Positions 27,644 to 35,657 of a stretch of DNA of 64,000 nt are shown here, in pieces (positions within the stretch are counted from its first letter, which is position 1; every line of letters begins with the position of its first letter). Made by a program: the position numbers and the translations under genes. The DNA comes from Puniceicoccaceae bacterium Marseille-Q1082. GTDB lineage: Bacteria; Verrucomicrobiota; Verrucomicrobiia; Opitutales; Intestinicryptomonadaceae. The DNA is taken from assembly GCA_904424815.1 (NCBI GenBank), contig CAJGBI010000001.1, positions 1 through 64,000 on the forward strand, read 5' to 3'. Below the pieces are notes generated by a model, which was not told the origin of the DNA, did not search any database, and saw only the letters and a list, made by a program, of their open reading frames with translations.

Positions 27644-28931
27644 AGCGGGAAAAATTTTGGCGTTTTTGGGGCTTAAATGTTCCGAGACGGACAATCTATC
27701 CAAAAGCGAGAGAAAACGATTTTGCAACGGGTTTTTGGCGTTTTGCAACGGGGTTGCAAAGCGCGACGGGGATAGCGACATTGCGAAGCAATCGCGTAAG
27801 GGGCTTGCCCCTTCAATGGCAGGCGCACCTTGCGCCTGGGCGGCGAACGAGTCCGATGGATTTGAATATGTGGTTCAGGATACGGATCTGGTTTGCGCGG
27901 CAAACGATGGCGACGGCTGGTATCTGGTGGCTCCGTATGGAAATTTCAACCACCGCGTCGGGGTTCAGCGTTTCGACGAGCGGGGCGCGGACGAGATAAT
28001 CGACAAGTACAAGTCCATTTGGGCGCGCCTGAAACGCGCCGCCGGATTCGGGACGACAATTCCCGTCCATCTCGGGCATCCGGACGTGGGCGACGACGGC
28101 AGGCCGGGCATTTCCTCCAAATATCTCGACAAGTCCGTGTACGGCAAAGTGGCGGACTTGGCAAAGTCTCCGGAAGGGCTTCTGGCGAAGATAGACTGGC
28201 AGCCGGATTTCGGGTTGCTTCCGCACGGGCTGCGCTTCTCGCCGTTCTGGCTGATGCGGCCACTTTCAAAGGGCGTATACCGCCCGATGTTCCTCGCGTC
28301 TCTGGGGCTGACGCCAACTCCGAACATTCCCGCAACCGCCGCGGCAAATTCGCTCGAGGAGGCAATTTCAACTGAAAACCAAACAAAGGAAAACCAAATG
28401 ATAAAAGAGCTGTTAACGCTTTTGGGGTATTCCGAAGAGGAGACCCAAAAGTATCTGGACAAATCGGAGGGCGCACCTTCCGAAGACGAAATCAAGGCCA
28501 AGATAAAAGCCATTTTCGACGGGGCGGGAAACGCCGAAGCCGCGAAAACCGCGCAGGCCGAGGCTGAAAAGAAGCTCGCCGAAGCGCAGGCCGCCGCGGC
28601 TAACGACAGGGCCGCCGCAGCGGAAATTGTAATTAACGCCGCTATAAAGTCCGGCAAACTCACGGAGGCCGACCGCGCCGCCCGTACCGAAACTCTGAAG
28701 AAGGCTGCGGATTTTGTCGCCGCCGCAAATGAAATCGAGGCCTTGCCGGTTGTAGTGGAAACCAAGCCGGAGACTGACGGCCTCAAACAGGGGGACGCGA
28801 AGGCCAACGCCAAGGCCGCTTTCAACGGGCTTGTCGCCAAATACGAATCTGAGGGCATGAGCCATTTTGACGCCACGATGCGCGCCAAGCGCGAAATCCC
28901 CGAGCAGTACAAGCTCGCGTTTGAATCTTAA
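27633..28931 (+). CDS. Prohead protease with C-terminal scaffold (Mu gpI/Z-like)
   Basis: A 432-residue protein. Residues ~60-240 form the Mu I-type protease (AANDGDGWYLVAPYGNFNHR, IPVHLGHPDVGDDGRPGI, HGLRFSPFW). From residue 256 follows a scaffold domain with a charged coiled coil (AQAEAEKKLAEAQAAAANDR). The first ~55 residues are unusually AT-rich and Lys/Cys-rich. A second ribosome site and ATG at 28398 would produce the scaffold alone. Confidence 0.85.
   Translation: MKNKAGKILAFLGLKCSETDNLSKSERKRFCNGFLAFCNGVAKRDGDSDIAKQSRKGLAPSMAGAPCAWAANESDGFEYVVQDTDLVCAANDGDGWYLVAPYGNFNHRVGVQRFDERGADEIIDKYKSIWARLKRAAGFGTTIPVHLGHPDVGDDGRPGISSKYLDKSVYGKVADLAKSPEGLLAKIDWQPDFGLLPHGLRFSPFWLMRPLSKGVYRPMFLASLGLTPTPNIPATAAANSLEEAISTENQTKENQMIKELLTLLGYSEEETQKYLDKSEGAPSEDEIKAKIKAIFDGAGNAEAAKTAQAEAEKKLAEAQAAAANDRAAAAEIVINAAIKSGKLTEADRAARTETLKKAADFVAAANEIEALPVVVETKPETDGLKQGDAKANAKAAFNGLVAKYESEGMSHFDATMRAKREIPEQYKLAFES
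28398..28931 (+). CDS. Internal start: capsid scaffold protein (Z-like)
   Basis: AAAGGA (28385-28390) lies 7 bases before ATG 28398, in frame with the protease gene. The product would begin MIKELLTLLGYSEEETQKYL and run 177 residues to the common stop, the scaffold half only. Mu makes its scaffold Z from inside the protease gene in the same way. The same AACAAAGGA type of leader precedes other genes of this operon (28954, 35658), which supports real use. Confidence 0.6.
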   Translation: MIKELLTLLGYSEEETQKYLDKSEGAPSEDEIKAKIKAIFDGAGNAEAAKTAQAEAEKKLAEAQAAAANDRAAAAEIVINAAIKSGKLTEADRAARTETLKKAADFVAAANEIEALPVVVETKPETDGLKQGDAKANAKAAFNGLVAKYESEGMSHFDATMRAKREIPEQYKLAFES

Positions 28932-28953
28932 ACCCAAACAAAGGAACCATCCA

Positions 28954-29394
28954 ATGAAAAGAATCATGGAAAAAATCCGCCGCCTGTTCGCCCCGTGCGT
29001 GTGGGCGGCAAATGATACGCTCGTCGGCATTCATCCCGAGGGCGCAATAAACTGCGTAGCAGACGGCGCAATCGTACGCAACAGCCTCGTCGCGCTTTCG
29101 TCCGGCAAAGTCGTCGCGTGCGCCGCAAATAACCGCCCGCTCGGCTTTGCGCAGGACAATGCCGCCGAGGGCGAAGGGCTCGCCGTAAGGCTTCTGGGCA
29201 ATGCGGTGGGAACCGCGGTGGGAATCGCCGCTGAAACCGTAGCGCAGGGAGACCCTCTCTACGAGGCCGCAAACGGCAAGGTCGGCAAGACGGAGGGCGG
29301 ATACTTCATCGGCTACGCCCTGAACGCCGCATCCGCCGGCGGAGAAGTGGAAATCCAGCACTGCGTCCCGCAGGCGATTCCGGCTTCCGAATAA
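28954..29394 (+). CDS. Head decoration protein (DUF2190-like)
   Basis: A 146-residue protein with GAIVRNSLVALSSGKVVACA, PLGFAQDNAAEGEGLAVRLL and GYALNAASAGGEVEIQ, the repetitive beta pattern of DUF2190 capsid decoration proteins. ATG 28954 has AAAGGA upstream. It lies between scaffold and major capsid genes, the usual place. Confidence 0.78.
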   Translation: MKRIMEKIRRLFAPCVWAANDTLVGIHPEGAINCVADGAIVRNSLVALSSGKVVACAANNRPLGFAQDNAAEGEGLAVRLLGNAVGTAVGIAAETVAQGDPLYEAANGKVGKTEGGYFIGYALNAASAGGEVEIQHCVPQAIPASE

Positions 29395-29412
29395 CCTTAA
29401 AAAATCAAAGTC

Positions 29413-30357
29413 ATGGAAAAGATACACGAACTTACCAATTCCAACCTCAATAGCGGCTTCATTTGCGCCGCCAATGACCGCGTGGCGGACTCGCAATTCA
29501 GCGAGGCCCTCACCAACTTTGCAAGCGGGGTCAGGAGCGAGAAGTACGAGGCTCTGCTCAACTTCATCGCCCCCGCCGTGCGCGCAAACCGACGCTTCGA
29601 GTTCCGCAAGGGCGGCAAGGGGGAATTCCTCGCCGACAGTGAAGACGTGCGAAACGTCGGCGGCGACTTCAAGCGGCTCGAAGTGAAGGGCGAAATCGTC
29701 CAGGAAAAGACGCTCAACAAGGGCCTTACCATCCGAATAGACAACGACGAACGCTACGACGGAATCGAGGAGGAGAAAACCCAGAGCCTCGTTCGCCGCC
29801 TGATTCGCAACGAATGCGTGCGGGCTGTCGCCATGCTGCTTTCCGTGGCGGGGTCCGCCGCCTCCAAATCGTGGGCGACCGGCTCTACCAAGACGCAGCC
29901 CGACGCCGACCTGCGCGCCCTCATAGATTCGGTGGGAGACGCGGTAATGCTCGACGCCAACCGCCTGCTCATAGGCTCGAAGGCATGGAGCACGCGCCTT
30001 GAGGTCTACGAAAGCTCCACCGCCCCCTATGCGGGAGTGGCCGCAAACTTCGGGGCCCAGCAGCTCGCCGACAAACTCGGGCTCGACGGCGTATTCAAGA
30101 GCACAGAGCGTGTCGAAACCGTATCCGGAAAGGCAAAGGTTACAAACAGCGCGTATGCGGTCGCCTTTATCGGCATGGACGGGGCGACAGACCTCGACCC
30201 CTCGACGCTCAAACGCTTCTGGAGCCCGTGCGACGGTGGCGAAATGTTCCGCATCTGGCGCGACGAAAAGGCGAAGTGGGTGGACATCACGGTCGAGCAC
30301 TACTCCAACATCGTAAACACGGTGGCGGGCGGCGCGAAAGCCATATCCGTGTCCTAA
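29413..30357 (+). CDS. Major capsid protein, Mu gp34 (T)-like
   Basis: A 314-residue major head subunit. HK97-type features are the alpha/beta mix with VRANRRFEFRKGGKGEF, TLNKGLTIRIDNDERYD, NRLLIGSKAWSTRLEVY and the C-terminal WVDITVEHYSNIVNT. Length and position match Mu T. It is followed by a very stable hairpin (30366-30399). Confidence 0.88.
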   Translation: MEKIHELTNSNLNSGFICAANDRVADSQFSEALTNFASGVRSEKYEALLNFIAPAVRANRRFEFRKGGKGEFLADSEDVRNVGGDFKRLEVKGEIVQEKTLNKGLTIRIDNDERYDGIEEEKTQSLVRRLIRNECVRAVAMLLSVAGSAASKSWATGSTKTQPDADLRALIDSVGDAVMLDANRLLIGSKAWSTRLEVYESSTAPYAGVAANFGAQQLADKLGLDGVFKSTERVETVSGKAKVTNSAYAVAFIGMDGATDLDPSTLKRFWSPCDGGEMFRIWRDEKAKWVDITVEHYSNIVNTVAGGAKAISVS

Positions 30358-30365
30358 GCAACCGT

Positions 30366-30399
30366 CGCGCGGAGGCGGGCAAATAGCCCGCCCCGCGCG
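30366..30399 (+). terminator. Strong hairpin after capsid gene
   Basis: Two stacked stems, CGCGCGG / CCGCGCG and GGCGGGC / GCCCGCC, with a 5-base loop and one bulged A, followed by a pyrimidine-rich stretch ending in TATATTTTTT. It may be a partial terminator or a stabiliser of the abundant capsid mRNA. Confidence 0.5.
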
Positions 30400-30423
30400 G
30401 CATCCCTTTCTCTTATATTTTTT

Positions 30424-31236
30424 ATGAATCCGGTTTTTCCATATTCGGGCGGCAAACGCAGAATGCTGAAGCACATTTTGCCCGTGATTCCGCAGCACGA
30501 TACCTACATTGAACCCTTTGCGGGAGGTTTGGCTGTGTTCCTGGCAAAGGAACGCGCAAAGGTTGAAGTGATAAACGATTTGAACGACGAGGTGTCGGGA
30601 TTTTATTTGTATGTGCGCGAGCATCTGGACGCGCTGCTTTCCGAAATGGAGTGGTACCTGCATTCCGTGGAAATTTTCAACCGCCTGCAGGAAAACAAGG
30701 GGCTTACCGAGCTTCAAAAAGTCGCGCGATGGTATCTTTTGAAAGTGTCGTCGTTTAGCGGTTTTGGCGACTACTACGCGCGCGATCCGCGCGGATATCG
30801 CGGATTCGACAAGGTAAAACATGTTCCCGCAATCAAAGAACTCCATGAGCGTCTTCACGGCGTTTACATTGAAAAACGCGACTGGCGGCATGTTGTGAAA
30901 TTTTACGACAAGGAATCCGCCTTCATCTACTTTGACCCGCCTTATTGCACGGCCGACAGCGGCGTCTATGACGTTTGGGAGCCCGCAGACATGGAGTTGT
31001 TGCGAAACAGTCTCTACACCCTCAAGGGCAAGTGGCTGCTTTCTTGCGACGGGTCGGATATTTGTAGGGAAATCTTCGCAGACTTCGCAAAAGTCGAAGT
31101 TCCGTTTAAATATTCGGCGGGTACGGGCGACAGAATTCGCCCAGTAAAGAGTGAAATGCTCGTCGCCTGCGACGCGCTTGCGGACGCCTTGCAGGGGAAT
31201 TTCAACGCCGTTTCAGGGCTTCGGCAAGCGGCATAA
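30424..31236 (+). CDS. DNA adenine methyltransferase, Dam-like
   Basis: A 270-residue D12-class N6-adenine methyltransferase. FPYSGGKRRML and EPFAGGLAVFL form the AdoMet site and YFDPPYCTADSG (DPPY 171-174) is the catalytic motif, in the order usual for Dam-type enzymes. It lies with a C5 methyltransferase between the capsid and head-completion genes, an insertion compared with Mu, and probably protects phage DNA from host restriction. The target sequence cannot be read from the protein. Confidence 0.88.
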   Translation: MNPVFPYSGGKRRMLKHILPVIPQHDTYIEPFAGGLAVFLAKERAKVEVINDLNDEVSGFYLYVREHLDALLSEMEWYLHSVEIFNRLQENKGLTELQKVARWYLLKVSSFSGFGDYYARDPRGYRGFDKVKHVPAIKELHERLHGVYIEKRDWRHVVKFYDKESAFIYFDPPYCTADSGVYDVWEPADMELLRNSLYTLKGKWLLSCDGSDICREIFADFAKVEVPFKYSAGTGDRIRPVKSEMLVACDALADALQGNFNAVSGLRQAA

Positions 31237-31255
31237 CAATCAACGAAGAGGACGA

Positions 31256-32041
31256 ATGAATGAGCTACACTTATTTGTTGGAGGGGGCGGAGGCATACTC
31301 GGCGGAATGCTTTGCGGGCATACCTGCGTCTGCGCCGTCGAAATCGAGCCCTATTGCCGCGAAATTTTGCTCCAAAGGCAGCGAGACGGAATGCTGCCGA
31401 AGTTCCCGATTTGGGACGACGTGCGGACATTCGACGGCAGGCCGTGGCGGGGGAAAATCGACGTCGTCTGTGGCGGCTTCCCGTGCCAGGACATTTCCTC
31501 GGCAAACAGAAAGGCCGTCGGAATCTGCGGCGAAAGAAGCGGCCTCTGGCGCGAAATGGCCCGCATCGTCGGGGAAGTCGGGCCTGAATACGTCTTTGCC
31601 GAAAACTCACCGATGCTCGAAAGCAGGGGCGTCGAGCGCGTCCTCGAAGACCTCAACGCGCTCGGCTACGACACGCGGCGCGTCAAACTCGGAGCTGAAA
31701 ATCTCGGCAAAACGGTACGGCAAAGGCTTTGGATTCTGGGGCGTCGTGCAGGCGAGCCGGATAACCCACGGAATGTCGGCTGCCGCGACGCTGAATACGA
31801 AGTACGGAGTGATTGTTTCCTCCGCACATCGGCGTTTTCTGGAATCCTTCGGGCATCTCCCCCCGCCGGAGTTTGCGGAATGGGCGATGGAGTTCCCCAT
31901 CGGCTAGACAGGCTTGCGACGGTTGGCAACGCGCAAATTCCGGTCGTGGCGGCACTCGCGTTTACGGTTCTTAAAGGGAGTTTCGATAACCCCGAAATCG
32001 AAAAAATCGACTTTGCGGAACATTTCCGCGAAGCCGCTTAG
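31256..32041 (+). CDS. DNA (cytosine-5) methyltransferase
   Basis: A 261-residue C5-methyltransferase: LHLFVGGGGGILGG (motif I), GGFPCQDIS with Cys77 (motif IV), ENS 116-118 (motif VI), RQRLWILG (motif VIII) and LATVGNAQIP (motif X). The target-recognition part (about 165-225) is short and less natural. The +1 frame over the same DNA encodes a stretch that looks like the C-terminus of another phage methylase type. It probably acts with the Dam-like enzyme in anti-restriction. Confidence 0.85.
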   Translation: MNELHLFVGGGGGILGGMLCGHTCVCAVEIEPYCREILLQRQRDGMLPKFPIWDDVRTFDGRPWRGKIDVVCGGFPCQDISSANRKAVGICGERSGLWREMARIVGEVGPEYVFAENSPMLESRGVERVLEDLNALGYDTRRVKLGAENLGKTVRQRLWILGRRAGEPDNPRNVGCRDAEYEVRSDCFLRTSAFSGILRASPPAGVCGMGDGVPHRLDRLATVGNAQIPVVAALAFTVLKGSFDNPEIEKIDFAEHFREAA

Positions 32042-32053
32042 AAAGGCTGCATA

Positions 32054-32515
32054 ATGGCAAGATGGGTAAAGATTACAATCGAGGATATTGCGAGCTACCA
32101 GGCGGGCGCGATCGTAAAGGCTTTGGAAAGCAAGGCAAAGTATTCGGACGCGCAGGAAAATCCGCTTGAAGTCGCCATAGAGCGCATTACTGCGCGCATA
32201 AGAAGCGACGTCAAAAGCGGCGGGTTCTCCGTGGACGTTGACGATTCAAAGGTTCCGGGCGAGCTGACCGCCGAGGCGGTGGCCCTCATTGTGGAATTTG
32301 CCAAGCCGCGACTAATGCAAAAGCTCTCCGCAGACGAAGTGAACCTCGCAAACGCCGCGCGCGCCCGCCTCGACAAAATCGCGGAGGGAAAAATAAAACC
32401 CTCTCTTCCCGACAATCCTGAACCCGCCGCCGTTAGCGTCCAGGCGAGCGGCGGATGCCAGCTCGTGCGTCCCGCGCGCGGAGTTCCTCAGCGCGGGGAT
32501 TATAACGGAATGTAA
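32054..32515 (+). CDS. Head completion protein, Mu gp36-like (DUF1320)
   Basis: A 153-residue protein. The layout (QAGAIVKALESKAKYSDAQE, IERITARIRSDVKSG, then an alpha-helical MQKLSADEVNLANAARARL) fits the head-tail connector/completion role of gp36 at this place in the operon. The family match is by pattern and position. It is followed by the intergenic repeat element. Confidence 0.65.
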   Translation: MARWVKITIEDIASYQAGAIVKALESKAKYSDAQENPLEVAIERITARIRSDVKSGGFSVDVDDSKVPGELTAEAVALIVEFAKPRLMQKLSADEVNLANAARARLDKIAEGKIKPSLPDNPEPAAVSVQASGGCQLVRPARGVPQRGDYNGM

Positions 32516-32676
32516 TGAAAAATGAATAATGAAGAATGAATAATGTAATTCAACAACCCTTGCGCAGTACAAAAGCTTTATGTTCGAGCATAGAGCGGAC
32601 AGGCGCGCCTGCGAGTGTGACGGGCGCGTTGCGCCCCAATTATTCATTATTCATTTTTCATTTTTAATTATGCCTT
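32516..32676. repeat. Duplicated intergenic element, copy 1
   Basis: About 160 bases. Both edges are built of AATGAAT/ATTCATT units (AATGAATAATGAAGAATG on the left, ATTATTCATTATTCATT on the right), making a long imperfect inverted repeat around a GC-rich core that begins AATTCAACAACCC and holds GGGCGCGTTGCGCCC. Copy 2 lies at 35394-35620 with about 80% identity in the core. There is no gene inside. Confidence 0.75.
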
Positions 32677-33948
32677 ATGCCTAATCTGTCTGTCAGTCTC
32701 GCTTCCGACCCAAAGGCGGTATCGCGCTTTGAGGGGCGCAGGGCCGCTCCCAGCACGCGCACGAGCGCGGAGTGGGAGCGCGTGGCTCCGGCCCTGCGCG
32801 AGAAGTGCTTTTTTTCGGCGCGCGTCAACGACGCCGAAGTTCTTGGCAAGATGCGGGAACTCATCGGGAAGGCGGTCGATTCCTCCAAGCGCAATCCGAA
32901 CGAGGCGTTGGTATCGCAGGACAAGTTCATATCCGAGATGAAGTCCTTTTTACGTTCGCGCGGCTATACTATGGGCGGAAGCAAACTCACGGACATTACA
33001 AGCAGGCGCAGGCTTGGGCTCATCTACGACATGAACATTCAAGAGGCACGCGAATACGCCCGCTATGTGCGCGGGCAGGACGCCGACGCGCTCGACATGT
33101 ACCCTGCGCAGGAATTCGTGAGGGTTGAAAGCCGCCGAGTGCCGCGAACGGACTGGCCGATGCGCTGGCGCGCGGCGGGGGGCAAGATAAGGGGCGGCCG
33201 CATGGTGGCTTTGAAGTCCGACCCCGTGTGGACGAACCTTTCGCGCTTCGGGCGTCCGTACCCGCCATTTGACTACGGCAGCGGCATGGGCGTGGAGGAC
33301 ATAGACAGGGAGGAAGCCGTGGAACTTGGCCTGCTTCCCGACGACGAGCCCGCCGACGAAATCCCCGACTTCGACATTAGGCTGGAAGCGGAAGTCTCCC
33401 TCGACCGCATACCGGAGGACATGCTCGACTCTATTATAAAAGAGACTCCCAACGCGCGCATCGAAGGCGGCAAGCTAAAAATGAGCGACAAAAAGCCTCT
33501 TCCGACCTGGAGAGATACGGGGCTTGAGTCTGCGCGAAACTGGAAACCGAGCGTTAGGGAGACGACTATTTCAAAAACGGAAGCCGAAAAAAAGCTGAAA
33601 GACGGCTTTGCCGTGAGCGACCCGACGGGCAACGCCGCGGTTTTCTCCGACGACACCATTCATTGGCGAAAAAGTCTGACGGAAAAAGATGCCGCCGACG
33701 CCTTCGGACGCCTGATACGCCTGCCCATGGCCGAAATGTGTGTCTCCCGGTCAAAGGAAATCTGGCAGCTTCCCAACGGCATGCGCAACTACGTCTTGGA
33801 TTATACCAATAGGAACGGAAAACATAAGGGTATTGCTACATCAGTATATCCCGACGGAGGAGTTCATACCTACTTTATAGAGGATATAAACGGACTGAAC
33901 CTTTTTAGAAAGGGAGAATGTATCTACAGAAAAAAGGATGGCGATTAA
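32677..33948 (+). CDS. Minor head protein gpF-like with C-terminal nuclease-like cassette
   Basis: A 423-residue protein. Residues ~60-240 are the Mu F/gp30 head-morphogenesis domain (SRRRLGLIYDMNIQEAREYA, YPAQEFVRVESRRVPRTDW, WTNLSRFGRPYPPFDYGS). After a linker the C-terminus (about 320-420) reads SKEIWQLPNGMRNYVLDY, GIATSVYPDGGVHTYFIEDI and FRKGECIYRK, which resembles the PBECR group of RelE/EndoU/colicin-like nuclease domains attached to phage head proteins. Codon use becomes AT-rich only over this cassette. An orphan segment similar to its end lies at 34058. The nuclease assignment is by eye. Confidence 0.8.
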   Translation: MPNLSVSLASDPKAVSRFEGRRAAPSTRTSAEWERVAPALREKCFFSARVNDAEVLGKMRELIGKAVDSSKRNPNEALVSQDKFISEMKSFLRSRGYTMGGSKLTDITSRRRLGLIYDMNIQEAREYARYVRGQDADALDMYPAQEFVRVESRRVPRTDWPMRWRAAGGKIRGGRMVALKSDPVWTNLSRFGRPYPPFDYGSGMGVEDIDREEAVELGLLPDDEPADEIPDFDIRLEAEVSLDRIPEDMLDSIIKETPNARIEGGKLKMSDKKPLPTWRDTGLESARNWKPSVRETTISKTEAEKKLKDGFAVSDPTGNAAVFSDDTIHWRKSLTEKDAADAFGRLIRLPMAEMCVSRSKEIWQLPNGMRNYVLDYTNRNGKHKGIATSVYPDGGVHTYFIEDINGLNLFRKGECIYRKKDGD

Positions 33949-34057
33949 GGGAAATCTTAACCGCCACTTGATCCCGAGGGAATAGCCACTTCCTGCACCC
34001 TCGTTCACTGTCTGATTAAAATATCGGCCAAAACATTCAGAAAATCAAGAGAAAAAG

Positions 34058-34210
34058 ATGCTTTTAAAATTTACAGTCAAAGCGGCAAAAGGCAAAACGC
34101 GCGGGTTCGTTGTTGTTGTAGAAGACGGAATGGTGGTGCGCACTTATTTCGCAAAAGATTTAAACGCCCTGAACAATGCACGGAAAGGCGAACTGATATG
34201 GAAAGAATAA
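34058..34210 (+). CDS. Orphan 50-aa remnant of nuclease-like cassette
   Basis: A 50-residue frame. Its first 8 residues (MLLKFTVK) and ~35 bases of leader duplicate the start of the gpG-like gene at 34387. The remainder, FVVVVEDGMVVRTYFAKDLN then NNARKGELIWKE, parallels the last residues of the gpF-like protein (SVYPDGGVHTYFIEDING, RKGECIYRK). It looks like the tail of a displaced cassette joined to a copied leader. Whether it is translated is unknown. The flanks 33949-34057 and 34211-34386 have no gene; 34218-34231 forms a short GCGGA/TCCGC hairpin. Confidence 0.55.
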   Translation: MLLKFTVKAAKGKTRGFVVVVEDGMVVRTYFAKDLNALNNARKGELIWKE

Positions 34211-34386
34211 AAAAGACGCGGACGAATCCGCGCCTTGGCGATTTACCGATTTCTCGGCTGGTCGGGGAGCCACCATTACAGGTTCAGTCTGACAACCGTA
34301 GGCGGTAAAAGTATCGCAACTGACTGCACTTCTACCGTTGCTTTAAACACTATCGGCCAAACCCATTTGAAAATCAACTGAAAAAA

Positions 34387-34968
34387 ATGCTTCTGAAATT
34401 CACAGTCAAAATGCGTGCGGGCGAGGATGCGAGGCGAATTGAACGCCTTGCCGCGAAGCTTTCCGACGCGCAAAAGCTCAATGCCGCCGTCGGCAGGGGC
34501 TTTGAGCGGACGCTCCGCCGGCATTTTCGGGAGTTAGACAAACGGCCCAACCGCCGCGGATGGCGCAAGAGCCATTTCTGGGAGAAAATCGCGGCAGACA
34601 CCGTATTTGCGGGGGCCGATGACAACAGGGCCGTCGTTTCGATAGGTTCGGATTCCGGCCCGAAGTTCGCCGCAAAGGTGTTCGGCGCGAGGATTCGCCC
34701 CAAGGGCGGCAAAAAGTTTCTGGCGATTCCGGCGATTGAGGCGCGCTACGGGGTTAGCCCCTCGAGCCTCGACAAGAGCGAACTCCAATTCCGCCGGACG
34801 CGCCGCGGCGGGTTGCTCGGCGTCATACGCGCGGACGGCACAATGCAGGTTCACTACTGGCTTGTGCGCAAGGCCGACACCCCGCGCGACCCCGACGCGC
34901 TGCCGAAGAAAGAAACCGTACTGGAGGACGCGAAAAAGGAAATTTCAAAATACCTTAGAATAAAATGA
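34387..34968 (+). CDS. Virion morphogenesis protein, Mu gpG-like
   Basis: A 193-residue tail-completion/virion morphogenesis protein: RRHFRELDKRPNRRGWRKSH, FWEKIA and KFLAIPAIEARYG are typical of Mu gpG (phage_tail_S type). It overlaps the next gene by 4 bases. Its leader and first codons are duplicated upstream at 34021-34085. Confidence 0.8.
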   Translation: MLLKFTVKMRAGEDARRIERLAAKLSDAQKLNAAVGRGFERTLRRHFRELDKRPNRRGWRKSHFWEKIAADTVFAGADDNRAVVSIGSDSGPKFAAKVFGARIRPKGGKKFLAIPAIEARYGVSPSSLDKSELQFRRTRRGGLLGVIRADGTMQVHYWLVRKADTPRDPDALPKKETVLEDAKKEISKYLRIK

Positions 34969-35393
34969 ACCCGTCAAAATTATACCAATTTCAGGAATGG
35001 CTTGAAGGCAAGGTGGCTGCGGTTTTGCCGGAGGGCGTCGAAGTCATTTGCCGCCGCAAGGGAAATATCGACAACGACATTCAAAACGCGCTTTCGTCGC
35101 TCGGCATCGCGGTTGTGATAGAGCCTCCGCTGCCGCTTGCGTGGGCAAAGACCTACATACTTAAAGCCGAAACCGTCGAAAGCGAAATCCACATTCTGGA
35201 AAACGTCATGCTGCAAAACACGCAGGAAACGGCGTACAGCCTGCTTGAAAAGCTTGCAAAGTCGTTGCACGAGGAACGCTGCGACGAACTCGGCGGGGCT
35301 GTGATCACGCTCGGCAGCGTCCGCGACGAATCGCCCGCGGACGAGCCTGTCCTGCACTTCGTGCTGCCGCTTACGAATGCTCTGAATCTTTAA
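34965..35393 (+). CDS. Tail terminator-like protein, Mu gp37 position
   Basis: A 142-residue protein (EWLEGKVAAVLPEGVEVICR, then ALSSLGIAVVIEPPLPLAWA, ENVMLQNT and VLHFVLPLTNALNL). Pattern and place after gpG suggest the gp37/tail-terminator role at the head-tail joint. The family assignment is tentative. Confidence 0.6.
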   Translation: MNPSKLYQFQEWLEGKVAAVLPEGVEVICRRKGNIDNDIQNALSSLGIAVVIEPPLPLAWAKTYILKAETVESEIHILENVMLQNTQETAYSLLEKLAKSLHEERCDELGGAVITLGSVRDESPADEPVLHFVLPLTNALNL

Positions 35394-35620
35394 TGAATAA
35401 TGAAGAATGAAAAATGAATAATGTAATTCAACAACCCTCGCGCAGTGCGAAAGCTTTATGTCCAGCCATAAAGCAATCGGCCGCGCCTGCGAGAGTAGCG
35501 GGCGCAACGCGCCCCAATTATTGGCTCGTTGCTCTCGCCCCTTCGGGGTGCGCCTGCGGCGCATCTAAACGCGCCTCCGGCTTGTTTTCATTATTCATTT
35601 TTCATTATTCATTCTGAGGC
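35394..35620. repeat. Duplicated intergenic element, copy 2
   Basis: It starts with the same AATGAATAATGAAGAATG edge and the same core (AATTCAACAACCC, AAAGCTTTATG, GGGCGCAACGCGCCC, CCAATTATT) as 32516-32676, then carries an extra ~60 bases with CCCCTTCGGGG and GCGCCTGCGGCGC hairpins before the closing ATTATTCATTTTTCATT edge. The gene-free stretch runs to 35657, where CAAAGGA starts the leader of the next gene. Confidence 0.72.
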
Positions 35621-35657
35621 AAGACCTCTTTCACCTTTAAACTCAACAAAGGAAAAA

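Noticed and set aside
28822-30891. A 689-codon minus-strand frame opposite the decoration, capsid and Dam-like genes
   Set aside because: It runs across three recognisable plus-strand genes and their gaps, has no domain pattern, and is a by-product of GC-rich codon positions.
32516-35620. AATGAAT repeat units as a CRISPR-like array
   Set aside because: Units are short, contiguous and without spacers, and form inverted edges around a core.
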